This document shows positions 13,255 through 23,591 of a DNA stretch of 64,000 nt, in pieces; within the stretch, counting starts at the first letter, position 1, and the number at the start of each line of letters is the position of its first letter. The translations under genes were made by a program, and so were the position numbers. A model generated the notes under the pieces. It was given only the letters and a program-made list of their open reading frames with translations. It ran no database searches and was not told the DNA's origin. The DNA is from Lateolabrax maculatus (lineage: Eukaryota; Chordata; Actinopteri; Acropomatiformes; Lateolabracidae): positions 3,694,501-3,758,500 of the forward strand of contig CM062208.1 in NCBI GenBank assembly GCA_031216445.1, read 5' to 3'.

Positions 13255-16211
13255 CGTCATGAACACATTCACACACTCCCCTTTCTGCCAAACACACACA
13301 TTCTCATTCGCATTCATTACCATTTTGTACAAGATGTGGGAATCAGGATGAATTGAAAAAAAAAACAGATGGAGATGAGGGGAGGAGGAAGAGGAGGAAG
13401 AGGGGGAGGAGGAGGAGGAGAAGAAAAAGTGAAGATCCAGACTGAGAGATAGACATGGTGAGAAAAGAAGGGAGAAAATAAGATGAAAAAGATGGAGAGA
13501 AATGAATAAAGAAATGTGTGTATTCTACATTCTTTAACTTGCTAGTGTGTGTTTTCAGTGGGGGGTATTTTCAACTCTTTGGCATCAGGTCCTGGAGTCG
13601 GAGGGTGGGAGGCAGGGTCGGACCCACAGACAAAACGTCCGTTGTACCGGTGTGTTAACTCCGCGAAAAAGGCCGCTAATGCCGCCTAAGCATGACTGGC
13701 AGGAGGGGTGACCTCCCAGAAAACCCTCTGCACACACACACATGCACACCAACAACAACCCCCCCTCCCAAACGTCTTCCACGCCTTCCTCATCACACAA
13801 AGCAGCGCTGGGCTTCATTCTTGCAGCACTGGCTTATACTTTCATGTCGCTCCAAAAGCCAAATGGCCAGTTTTCTAAAGGGGAAAAGTAGCTGAAGACG
13901 AACTGAATGCTGACTTCCTCTGAAGTGGAGACTTCTGGGTTGCTGCCTTGTGGTGGATGCAGTCCTGTGTACAAAATAGGGTACAAAAGACCTTGGCCCA
14001 TGATGACACCCCCTGAAAAGTGAAGGTTTCCTCCATCAAACCAGCCCTAAGATCTCATTCCACAGGACGGTTTTTAACAGATGACTAAGCCCAAACCTTT
14101 GTGTTTTACAGTTTAGGTTGAGATGTAACATAACCGGATCCATTCAGTACCTGAATAAAGCGATTAGTCAACAGTTCAAGATAATTCCTGTTTAAGGCAT
14201 CATGAATTTCTCATTGAGCAATGCAGAAATTACACATGCTTTTTGACTTCAGTCAGTTGTGTTCAGTACCAAACGTCCTGACCTCCGAATCCATATTTCT
14301 GATTTCTTCGGCGACTGGACGAATTAAGTGAAAGAAAAACAGCAGTTCATTGTGATTGTCGGGCTGAGCAAAAGTATTCTTGCATCCTAAATCATTTCTG
14401 GCAACCCCAACAACAGTTGCATTAGAGGAGAGCTGTCGCTGCCCAAAGTGACTGCTTTGTATCTTGTGTGCAGGGTAAGTGTTGAGCAGCAAAGGCCAAA
14501 TACATCATTCTTGGCATTTAGGTTTAAAGCAGCACTTCGGCAACACAATGGTGTCTTGGGACCCTGCGGGTGCTGGTGCAGTTTTCTCACAGGCAGTTAC
14601 AGCAGACAACATACATTTGCTTGTGCGCACAGCAATTTCAATTAAAATTCATTATTAATGAAGTTGTGGCAAACATAATCAACTCTGGGTGTTCAACAGT
14701 ATGATATGACAGCCCCGAGGATATGGACACACAAGGTGGACGCTACACATTTGGAAGGACACAAGGACATATTAATTAAGGACATAAGGAAACTAGGTAG
14801 ACCATGTTTCAAAAAACTTGAGCACACTGCCATCTACAGTTTAGACAGTAAAGTGCAATAAATGGGTCTTGCATTTTTTATATATACAGTATTATTTTTC
14901 CTCAAATGGGAAGTTTTTATATGCCCCAAGTTTTAAACTACACATTTATTGGACTAAGAAAGATCAGGATCTCTTCTTACCAATGTTCTTGGAGTAAACA
15001 GGCACCAGCACATTGACCAGCCGCTCTGCTGCCAGCAGGCCCACACACAGCAGCACGAGTCCCTGCAGCGCCACACTGCCTTTGGGCCAGACGTACGGCA
15101 GTAACAGTCTCACCTTCCTCCTGAGGCCTTGCCACACAGAAGGCAGGGAGGAGGAGGAGGAGGAGGAGGAGGAGTGCTGGATCTGGATGGAGAGAGAGGA
15201 AGTCAGAAGAGTGCAGTGATGATGGATGTCAGCCATCACACACAAAACCTTGCAACCCACTGATCAGATTTTAAAACATACACTAAGGGATGCAAGTGTG
15301 ATTCTCAGGAATATGTGTTCACATTATGGGTTTTTATAAGGCACATTATCATTTATGTTGTTTTACTTGTATTTTTATATAAATTAGACTTTTCTTTTGT
15401 TTGTGTAAATCTGTATTGGACTTTAATGACTTTTTACAAACAACTGTACCAGAAGTTCATTTTTTGGTTCATGTATCAACAATACATCTGCTGTAGCTGT
15501 GTAGCAACTAATGAGTCCTCATCTGTCCAGGCTCAATACTGTCCCCTGTGTCCAGAGAGCAGAAACAACCACTGCAGCTGTGATTGAAGTCCTACAAATT
15601 AAGCGACAAAATAGGTCTTTTGTCCATGCCCTCTAAAGCGACACACTAAAGCGTGTTTATGATTTGATGGCGCTTTTGGCATCACAATCGATGCAGAGGA
15701 ACCAGAGAGATTGTCTTCTTTTATTCCACTCATTCTTCTTTCTTGTCAAAACCTGGCACCTACATTACCCACAATGCAACTCGACAGCGTGTTATGCACC
15801 TGTTAGGCTCAAACAGAGATGAGGAGCGGAGGTACAAAAGTCTGGTAAACTCTCTTTTTTTAAACTCCACACCCCCACATTTGTATTAATTTATGCAGTA
15901 GTAAACAGACTTTGATGGGTAAAATTGGTGGATTCCCCTTTAACACCAGCAAACTGTTTGAAAGTGGACCTTTTGACAATTTAACCCAATCAAAAAAATG
16001 TGTAAAACTAATTGCAGAAGATACTCATTTTGAAAGATGACATTTTTTCTTTAGTGTCACACACAAGTCTGTGGAAGAAGTGAATCCAAGTGTCTGAAAT
16101 GTCAAATAAACTTACAGAATAATTTGTAAAAAATCCCATGAATTCACTCACCTCAACATTTACAACTCCTCTTTTTCCTCCTCTTCCTCCCTTCACAGTG
16201 ACGTCGGCCAT
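4145..16211 (-). CDS. abcb6: abcb6-like ABC half-transporter, partial at its 3' end (14 exons)
   Basis: ATP-binding cassette half-transporter of subfamily B. ABCB6 proteins dimerise and are known for porphyrin and metal-conjugate transport in mitochondrial, endolysosomal and plasma membranes. Coding exons in transcript order: 16211-16152, 15182-14981, 12532-12440, 12278-12202, 11291-11176, 11061-10940, 10629-10520, 10292-10227, 10078-9953, 8919-8843, 7849-7786, 5395-5310, 4954-4897, 4249-4145. All introns are GT-AG and the phases chain without a break, giving 454 codons. Human-like blocks include LKFLQGGG, RWHLERRTGDVLR, DRGTSS, VDSLLNFETVKYY, EWKSSASLALLNQSQN, LNWFGTYYR and DMENM. There is no stop or frameshift in any exon. 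The C-terminal half of the nucleotide-binding domain is not in the window. Family assignment is secure; the terminal exons and the choice of teleost paralogue are not settled. Confidence 0.9.
4956..4990. repeat. (CA)n microsatellite at a splice acceptor
   Basis: (CA)n on the plus strand, read as (TG)n ending in TGTAG, the acceptor of the abcb6 exon at 4954. Confidence 0.95.
5399..5803. repeat. (GGA)n polypurine minisatellite abutting an abcb6 acceptor
   Basis: About 400 bp of almost pure purine on the plus strand (GGA, GGGGA, GGAA units), with a recurring AAGATTAGGA block at roughly 5460, 5610 and 5720, which indicates higher-order duplication. On the transcript strand it is a giant pyrimidine tract ending 4 bp before the acceptor of exon 5395-5310. 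The plus-strand Arg/Glu/Gly reading frame over it is not a gene. Confidence 0.95.
6436..6758 (-). mobile_element. Short-TIR repeat, AGTGGTGGAAAGTA family, copy A
   Basis: Termini CAGTGGTGAAAG and TTCCACCACTG form inverted repeats. The interior holds the diagnostic GCTGTCAGACAAATGTAGTGGAGTAG and ACTTAAGTACATTACTTGAG strings in reverse orientation. This is a non-autonomous (MITE-like) element with no coding sequence. The same family recurs at 12834, 17875 and 61355, with a fragment at 7890. Confidence 0.8.
7786..12532 (-). CDS. abcb6: abcb6 transmembrane-domain exons 3-11
   Basis: Nine exons encode the type IV ABC transmembrane domain: 12532-12440 (VNELSAGGGW to LKFLQGGGA), 12278-12202 (TSGFISNLRQFTWIKVQQF), 11291-11176 (VCLFSHLHGLSLRWHLERR to TSSINNLL), 11061-10940 (YILFSILPTICDIIIAIIYF to WFGLIVF), 10629-10520 (ILITEWRTKYRREMNNQDN to LLNFET), 10292-10227 (VKYYSSEDYEVRCFEEAIL), 10078-9953 (HCEWKSSASLALLNQSQN to AYLVSQGQFQ), 8919-8843 (VGDYVLFGTYIIQLYTPLNW) and 7849-7786 (LIQSAFVDMENMLVLL). 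Each aligns with human ABCB6 as I remember it, in the same order and with no missing block. The long hydrophobic stretches in the 11061, 10078 and 8919 exons are membrane helices. Introns range from about 110 bp to 2.4 kb. Confidence 0.9.
7890..8556 (+). mobile_element. Short-TIR repeat, copy B (5'-truncated, interrupted)
   Basis: Starts inside the family at AGGGAAATATTGGACTTTTT and CTACATTTGTCTGACAGC and ends ACTTCACCACTG. The interior is longer than in the other copies and contains unrelated sequence, so it may be a nested or rearranged copy. Confidence 0.55.
9190..9590. repeat. Degenerate ~20-bp minisatellite
   Basis: Repeated variants of a unit close to GTCATGTCCGAGTCACTGAG, with GTCAAGTCC, GGTCATGTC and GAGTCACT recurring every 20-22 bp. 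It lies in the abcb6 intron between exons 9953 and 8919. Copies have diverged, so the array is old. Confidence 0.75.
12536..12637. repeat. Long (CA)n microsatellite at a splice acceptor
   Basis: About 100 bp of CA repeat, ending in transcript sense at GTGCAG, the acceptor of the abcb6 exon at 12532. Confidence 0.95.
12834..13207 (+). mobile_element. Short-TIR repeat, copy C
   Basis: Starts TGTGGTGGAAAGTAAATG and ends TCTTCCTCCACCACTGA, with ACTTCTACTCCACTACG and repeated ACTTTTACTT inside. It lies in the large abcb6 intron, flanked by (CA)n. Confidence 0.8.
13208..13252. repeat. (CA)n microsatellite
   Basis: Pure CA tract next to the end of the short-TIR repeat at 12834-13207. Confidence 0.95.
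14981..16211 (-). CDS. abcb6: abcb6 N-terminal exons 1-2: short start, poly-serine, first core helix
   Basis: Exon 1 (16211-16152) starts with ATG and encodes 20 basic, hydrophilic residues (MADVTVKGGRGGKRGVVNVE), ending at a consensus gtgagt donor. Exon 2 (15182-14981) begins IQH followed by nine serines, encoded by nearly pure TCC triplets, then RRKVRLLLPYVWPKGSVALQ. That block matches the segment of human ABCB6 just before the first helix of the core transporter domain, and is followed by the helix GLVLLCVGLLAAERLVNVLV. In ABCB6 this point is normally preceded by more than 200 residues of TMD0. Here only 20 residues precede it, so I infer a TMD0-less protein. The sequence before the ATG lacks a pyrimidine tract, which supports a start exon rather than an internal exon. 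The real transcription start is unknown. Confidence 0.75.
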
Positions 16212-16277
16212 CTGATTCGCCTCCAGTTTATTTTGGTGTAAAACTCATTTCCTCAGCAGCAGAACAAGTACAAACCA

Positions 16278-16387
16278 CACACACACACACACACACACTG
16301 TAGTCACAGGATTACGGCAAATATTTCATCAACTGGAGCCGTGTTAGTGCCTGAGAGTTTAACCTGCTGTGATGGGCAGTCAGAGTG

Positions 16388-16460
<73 letters not shown>

Positions 16461-16529
16461 TTCTGTTGTGTTTTGAGCTTTGAGTTTAAAGTAGCTGTGG
16501 TCAGCATTGTGCTTTGACCTGTGAGCAGG

Positions 16530-16571
<42 letters not shown>
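16278..16571. repeat. Cluster of (CA)n and (TG)n tracts upstream of abcb6
   Basis: (CA)n at 16278-16298 and 16391-16460 and (TG)n at 16532-16571, just 5' of the abcb6 start exon. The opposed CA and TG arms could pair. Confidence 0.93.
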
Positions 16572-16579
<8 letters not shown>

Positions 16580-17874
16580 AAGTGATGTTTGTGTGTGTGT
16601 GTGTCAGGATCATTACAAAAACAAAATAAAACTTAGAGAAACGCTAAGTGCTGAGAGAACTGTTGTAAACTGTAAGAGTGAAAAGCTAAACTAAAGCTTG
16701 AATATAAAATGTGAAATAGTATATTTCCATATTTGATCCTGAAAGGTAATTTATTTTATTGCTTATTGTACAGCTTCATTGACTGTATAAGTTGACACTC
16801 AAATACACACGTGTATTTTGTTTTAAACCTGAAAGAAAGACATAAAATAATCTTTGGTGCAACATTTTTGAAAAGGACCGAGTGAAGCGGACGCCCTGAA
16901 CGTTTCGCCTGTGGCTGGATGTTAGTGCTCCTTTACAGGCAGACAGAAATCTAACAGTTTTAAAGCCAATTTATATTTTGGCTTCCATATTATTATCCTG
17001 CAGCTGTACAGTTCTGTAGTCCTGTATGACCAAACTGAACAAAATCAGTCTGATTAAATATGAACAATTGCAAAAATGGTATTAAATATCATTATTTTGA
17101 TCATCAGTGAAGGAAAGACTGCTGGTCTTTTCAGCTATACCTGTCAGTTCTGCCTCATGTCTCGCCTTAGTATCTTTACCTTCAGCGAACTGAAAGAACA
17201 CTGACTTTTTACCTCTTTTTTTTTATAATCTACAAAACTGTTGACTCAAGCTTCTTAAAATAACTTTAAACTGTAAGGCTTAATTCCAGCTTAGAAGTTC
17301 CCAGGACATGTGAATGTATTTAGCTTTTTCTATAATCTACTGAACTATGTAAATGTTACATAAAGATCAAACACAGAATCTGTCTAATCCGTGGTATGAC
17401 TCACATGGTTTATACTGAATCTCCTGACATTTAACACACACAAACTTTCACACAGTGGCTCAAGGGAAGGAGACAGAGAAAGGGGAAAAAAATACAAACA
17501 AGCAGGTTCTTTATTAGTAAAGAGTAACAAACCAGCAGGTTGTATGGAGTAAGAAGAGGCAGCCTATACACAAGTGTGCTGCTTCACACAGCAACATGAA
17601 GCCATCAGCATAATGTTTCTCTATGGACGAAGCTCAGCATGAACACTATCAGGACAGCACAGACTAGCATTTAACAGGGTGGAGCCACCACAGCGCTACG
17701 TGGCTCACCAAGCCATGACAGATGCATTGTGGGACTGCGACTGAATGGACACCGGGACAGTCGGCCTGAGGTTCAACTCTGAGGAGAAGAAGATCTGAGG
17801 TTCTGTGCAGAGACACCTGTCCACCTGTCTTGACAACCGTGTGGTCTCGTGGCTCGGAGAGATGTTTGTGTTCA

Positions 17875-18092
17875 CCAGTGGTGAAAGTAACTGAGTGCAT
17901 TTACTCAAGTCATTTTAAGTTGAAGTTTTCTTTCTGAAAATGCATACTAAGAACTTTTAAGTATATCTGCATGTGAATACTTTTGCACTTGAACTATGAA
18001 TGCATGACTTTTACTTGTACCAGAGTATTTCTACACTGTGGTATTGATACTTTACTTTAAGTAAAAGATCTGAGTACTTCTTCCACCACTGG
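17875..18092 (+). mobile_element. Short-TIR repeat, copy D (compact)
   Basis: Complete 218-bp copy from CAGTGGTGAAAGTAACTGAG to ACTTCTTCCACCACTG, with near-perfect terminal inverted repeats. It lies between kalrn and abcb6. Confidence 0.85.
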
Positions 18093-21000
18093 CATTGACG
18101 TGACTGAAGACCATCTGGGAAGAAAACTTCTCAGCCAACCTGCTAAACTGGTTGTGGTTGTCAAGTTGTTTTCAATCGTTTTAGGCACATTTACATCTGT
18201 GTATTTAAATGTAATCCACATGCTTAAAACAGATGAAAAACAGGCGTATATTAGGACAAAATTCAGCCAAACATCTTTGAAAAAGGTCAAGAAGGACCGT
18301 GGTGGACATGTTTCTGGCTCACTTACAGGTGATCTGATTCAGTACCTGACTGATTGGAGCATCCCTCTTTGTCAGTTCTGTTCTTCAGAGAGTTAAAACC
18401 AAGCTTCTGCTGAAGCAAACCAGACGCTGAAGCCGCTCTAGCTTTATACAGAACTAGTACTTTACATACTGTACACTGCTGCGGTGTCAAATTTTAATAT
18501 TTCCAAAGTGGGTTTAAATCCAGATGAGCAGATTGGGAAACATTTGGACAGTCAAAGATTTCAATCATTAAATAACTATTAACAATTTTAACAATTTTTA
18601 AGACAGAAATACAGACCTCAGTAAACCTTAAATATTCTGGTGACTTGCTGAAATGTTATGCATTTTTAAAGGCTGGGTTTTACTTTTGACCTCATGAAGA
18701 CCCTGAGTGCTATCTGATGTACTAAAATGTAATTTCACTTTTTACTTGTAAACAAAGCGTAAATGAAGGGCTGAGGCTCTTTAAAAGATAAGGTGCCCGT
18801 TCCATGTGGGGACCACAGCTGGGAGGTTTACCATGAGATACACTGCTTATTGAATCACAGGCTACCAGTACAGAGAAACCACAGGAAACACACCTGTAAC
18901 CTGCTTAGGAACCTCAAACTGCAACTGAATTTTGCTTTTGAGCCAAACAATCTGATTTTTTGATTTTATTTTTTACTTTTAATTGTTTGCAACAGCTCAT
19001 AGAAACTGAAAAGATCTGCCAACATTCTTCTTTGTTGTTTTATTGTACAGTAAACACACTTTTGCTAACATGAACAGAAGGCAGATTGTAGTTTTTTCTG
19101 TGGCAGCCATGTTGGGTCCACAGTTCTGCACCAGCTTGGTTACAATAGTTAGTTGTCCCCAAGGCTGTATTCCATTGAAGAGACACAACTCTGAGTTTTA
19201 TAGCTTATTGGTGGCCAAAGTCGCCTTGTATGGAGGCCCAAAGTGTTCAATATTACATAAGTAATATATAAATAAATACATTATACAATATGTATCATAA
19301 TAAATACAGACAAAAGGAAATGCTACCATGAAATTGTGAAATAATGCAACAGTAAGCTCCTTATGAAAAGTTATTTTATCCTGCTTCTTTTCATAATAAC
19401 AGAGCTTATTGCACGTCATTTAAAAAAGGGGAAAATTCAAAATGGACAGTTTTCCCAGATGACAGTGTTATTTTATAATGCCACGTTTTATCACAAAGAC
19501 TTTATCTGTCAATCAAGTCGCAGGGCAGAGCCAGCTGTCTGACTGGCTGCCTGCTCGTTCACACCAACGCCTGAGTTTCAAAAACGGATTAGATTATTTT
19601 ACAATTTCATGATTAATTTAAATAATTTGTCTGTATTTACTTATATGATTATTTGATTGACTTACTGACTTATTTGTCTAATTTTTAATAGTTTGAGTCT
19701 CCATAGCAAAGACGAAGATGAAACACAACAACTGTTTACTATTAATTATAATCAATGAACATCAGCTGGTTAGTTGATACATACCGTTAGTCGTTAACTG
19801 CAGCAATCTTCATATTTATTTTGAACCATTTAACTCCATGCTGTTTTGTGTATTAGGAGATGATTAAAACAAACGTAATGCTGTGTAATGTTTACACAGT
19901 TATGCAGCCGTGCAGATGAGATAACTGTATCTCAGACCCCTCAGGCTGGAGAAATCTTGTGTTTCCTAAAACTGCAACCTGGGGCGGTCGCTCTGTTGCA
20001 TTTTCCTCTTTGGGGAGCTGAAATTTCCGACTTCACTGATCCAAAGCACCTGCTGAGAAGATGAAACTGTGATGGAACAGCAGAACACTCTGCTGTTTCA
20101 CTGGTACCTGAATAGATCTCATTACAGCTGCACTGATAAACAAAAAAAAAACTATTCCACATGCACATTTGCATGGGTGTTGTAGTACTAGACATCATGT
20201 GTGAAAGCTGCTTCTACAGAACAGTGGGTTGCTTACATTTGCACCGTTCTGCATCCCCGTCTGCATGAAAATAAATGCTTACTATTGTAGAGAGCTAAAT
20301 GCTTGCTTGGGAGGTGGGGGATGCAAAAATGGTCAGACGGGAACATTGTGAAAGCGAAAGCATTTGGTGAAAGCAGAGGACAGCATTTGTGATGGCAGAA
20401 CACATTCTACAAGAAGTTACATTCATCAGTAGAAACGGGACGGGGAAACGGACTCTTCTGCCTGCCAGCCACAGCAGCCGCTAAGTCCAAGACCAATTCA
20501 GCAGACACATGAACTATTTTACAAGCCAAACACTATGGTTGGTTACTTGCCACAGTGGCTGGTAGACAAATGTACAGACAAAACGTTTCAGGGTGGAGTT
20601 CATTTCCCACCTTAACACCTAAATGTCACAGGTTTTGGTTCTAGAAACAGACAGATTTCTAACCTGATTTCTAAACCATCCCTGGTGAACTTACATGGGT
20701 TTTCATGGGTTCAATCAGGTTTTCCCTGATTATTCTACTTCTTTTTGTAAACTACCTAAGCATTTTTTGGACAAAGTATTGTAAACAGTGATACGAACAA
20801 ATGATACGTGTCCTACAGAGAGGATTTCCGTCTCCATGGTGCCTTTTCTGTGTTCAGTCCAGTAGTCCTCTGTTTGCCCCAGGAGGTTATCCAGAGATAT
20901 TTCACCTTCCATGTAGTGATGTTACCTGCTTCAACCCAGTACACATTGTAGTTCATGACATGCAGTCCAGCACAGTTCAGGATAGATCCGTCAGTGGTTT

Positions 21001-21620
21001 GCAGTTCACTTCAACACTATTCAGAACGTGAACGCTGCACAGTCCAGCAGCTGCTCAGTGGCTTTAGTCAACCTCTGTCGAGTCCACAGGTCACCGCTGC
21101 AAATATGATTTCACTTTCAATTTTTTTCCTGAAATAAATAAACATTAAATAAATTAAAGGTATATCATAGCAAGGTTCAGTGCTGTAGCATCAAGTCCAA
21201 AAACGTCCATGTTGGTGGTTTAAATCGCAGCTACAGATGTTAATGTACAGCTGAAATTATTCATTAATTTATGTGGTGACATAGGTGGTCTTCTATGCTT
21301 CATACCAAATGGACAAGAAGAGTAATATATCCTTTTCAAGTCCAGGTTTCTTGATTGTTGTTGTTTAGGAGACTCTTTTTTGAATTCATCATTTCATGTG
21401 TGGAGCCAGTGATCAAAGTGACAGCAGAAATGTATGTTTTCAGTTAGTGGGGATGTGGACTCCATCACTGCCATTAGCTGAACATCTGTGCTATCCAGTA
21501 AAACATCTGCTTCTTACACCCAAATTTCATTCACGAGGTTTTCGAACAACATTCTTGATGGTTCCCCTGAACCCCCCCAATCATATGGTTTTGTAAATGT
21601 ACTACTCCTAATTCACACCC

Positions 21621-22577
21621 TTTATTTGTCACTGAAGCTACTGTATCAATCCCCAAATTCTAGTAATCCTGTCAAAGTGTTCTTGAGCAGGACATTGACC
21701 CTGGCTCAGCTCACCAAGAACAGCATCTAAACCAACATTAAAACAGGTGTACGTTTCCCATCTCCTCTAATCTTTAGGCTGTGATCGATTAAGAGTTTCT
21801 AATTATACTAATTCAAATCAGTCTAGATGACTACAAACACATCATGAGTACTTCTGTCACAGTGCATTACAATTTCAACCCTATGATATCCGTCCCCGGT
21901 CAGGCAAATTATCACCATCTGGCAAAACTCACCCTCTAGTGGTCAAAAACTCACAAAACCTTTTAATATGTTCTGTTATGTTATGTTAGTCAAAGCATGT
22001 CAGCTGAGCATGGCTGGTAAAATGCTTCTCAGTGAACATGGAATCGCCTTCTCCAGATCCAAGTAAAAGAGATAAGGATTAACATAGCGGGCACTTGCCT
22101 CTAATATATCATCTGCCCCTGGAAAAATAAACATTACAAATATAAACCAATATGTTGCCATCATGCCTGCTCACAGTGTGTTTTCTAAATGCTCATTTCT
22201 TTGGGTTCTTATAGGGTGTCTAGGCAGTTTATGGGACCCGCTTCATTTGTGATGGTTGATTTTTAGGTGTACAAACATCGGATGAAGTGTTAATTAAATA
22301 TCATACAGCCATACATTTCAATTATCTGCTTATAAGTTTGGTCTAGCGGTGACAGAGTGGCCTGGTGCCCCTAGAAAGAAGCTTAAATCTCGCACCTTCA
22401 GGAAGGATTCAAGCACCAAATCCCTTTCCCACTCGCACATAAATAAATACTAAATACATAAATAACAAACACTAAAGATAATTAAATGCTTAAAACATAT
22501 TGTCATGATATTGTGGGTGCCCTGGTGGTCACACATGGATTGTTTTTGAGTGTTCAAACGCTCAGAGCTTCTCTCCG
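21621..22577 (-). other. kalrn: Probable kalrn 3' UTR with candidate poly(A) signal
   Basis: This is the sequence downstream of the stop codon on the minus strand. The first AATAAA I found in transcript sense is at 21626-21621, about 950 bp after the stop. No other gene is visible here. The 3' end is inferred, and a later site is possible. Confidence 0.35.
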
Positions 22578-23553
22578 TCACAGTGTGTTGCCCATGCTGC
22601 TGCTCACCAGCCCTTTGATATTGGTGATGGGCCGAACGTCATGCAGCTGTCTTCTTCGGTCAATGAACGTGGCCAGCCGCGTCGTGTCCAGAGGCGTCTT
22701 GGAGTACTCCCCACCGTGTGCCCCGCCGCGACCCACCCACGGGTGCTGCAGACAGGAAGTGGCGCTTGGCCTCTTCCTGGGATCCTGCTGCAGCACCGAG
22801 GACACGAAATCCCTCGCCGCCTGGCTCACATCTCGGAAGTACTCATCCGGGAAGCAGAAGTCCAGGCGGCAGATGTTGACGCAGGTTTCCTCCGGTGACT
22901 CATCCAGAAACGGGGAAACGCCACTGAGCATCACGTATGCCAGCACGCCGACGCTCCACACGTCCGTCGCAACAGAGACCGGGGTGCCACGGATGAGCTC
23001 GGGTGCAGCAAACTCTGGGTTTCCAAGCAAGAGGTGGACGTACCGGCGGTGGGCGGAGAGCTGGACCGCATCGCCGAGGTCGATGAGCTTAATGGCAGGG
23101 GTTGGAGAGTGGAGGTCGACCATGATGTTCTCAGGCTGCAGGAGAGAGAAGAGAAATACAGAAACAGATGATTTTATATAATAATACATTTGATTCTTTA
23201 CACAAGACAAAGTCGAAACCTAGTATCTGGCTGGACTGTGTATTGAAAGAAAGGACATCATAAAGAGCAGTTCTGTACATACGTAAATGTCAGCCACAAC
23301 AGATAATATGATACATTTCTGAGACACAAAAGCACATAATTAAGAATAAAAAACTATCTATTGATCAGTCGAGTCAGTCTTTATTCATGGGGCACACACA
23401 TACTGTTCCCACCTTCAGATCCAGGTGTGCTACTCTGCAGGTATGAAGGTGCTGCAGGGCCTCTAGTGTTTCTCTGATGAAGAACGCCACCTTCTCCTCC
23501 ATCAGCTCATCGTGGGCGACGAGGTAATCGAGCAAACGACCATCCTCCAGCCT

Positions 23554-23591
<38 letters not shown>

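Larger units (their letters stand above)
12533..14980 (-). other. abcb6: Largest internal abcb6 intron
   Basis: An intron of about 2.4 kb between the poly-Ser/first-helix exon and the VNELSAGGG exon. It contains a long (CA)n tract at its 3' end (12536-12637), a complete short-TIR repeat (12834-13207), a second (CA)n (13208-13252) and a purine-rich patch near 13376-13430. No coding sequence was seen. Confidence 0.6.
16212..21620. other. Intergenic region between kalrn and abcb6
   Basis: About 5.4 kb separate the likely 3' end of kalrn from the abcb6 start codon; both genes are on the minus strand. Only microsatellites (16278-16298, 16391-16460, 16532-16571) and one complete short-TIR repeat (17875-18092) were recognised. 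No open frame resembles ABCB6 TMD0 or any other known protein. The abcb6 promoter should lie just right of 16211, but no TATA or CpG-rich signature is obvious. Confidence 0.55.

Noticed and set aside
22486..23181. 231-codon plus-strand frame
   Set aside because: It is the antisense shadow of the last kalrn kinase exon, whose minus-strand translation is an unmistakable kinase domain.
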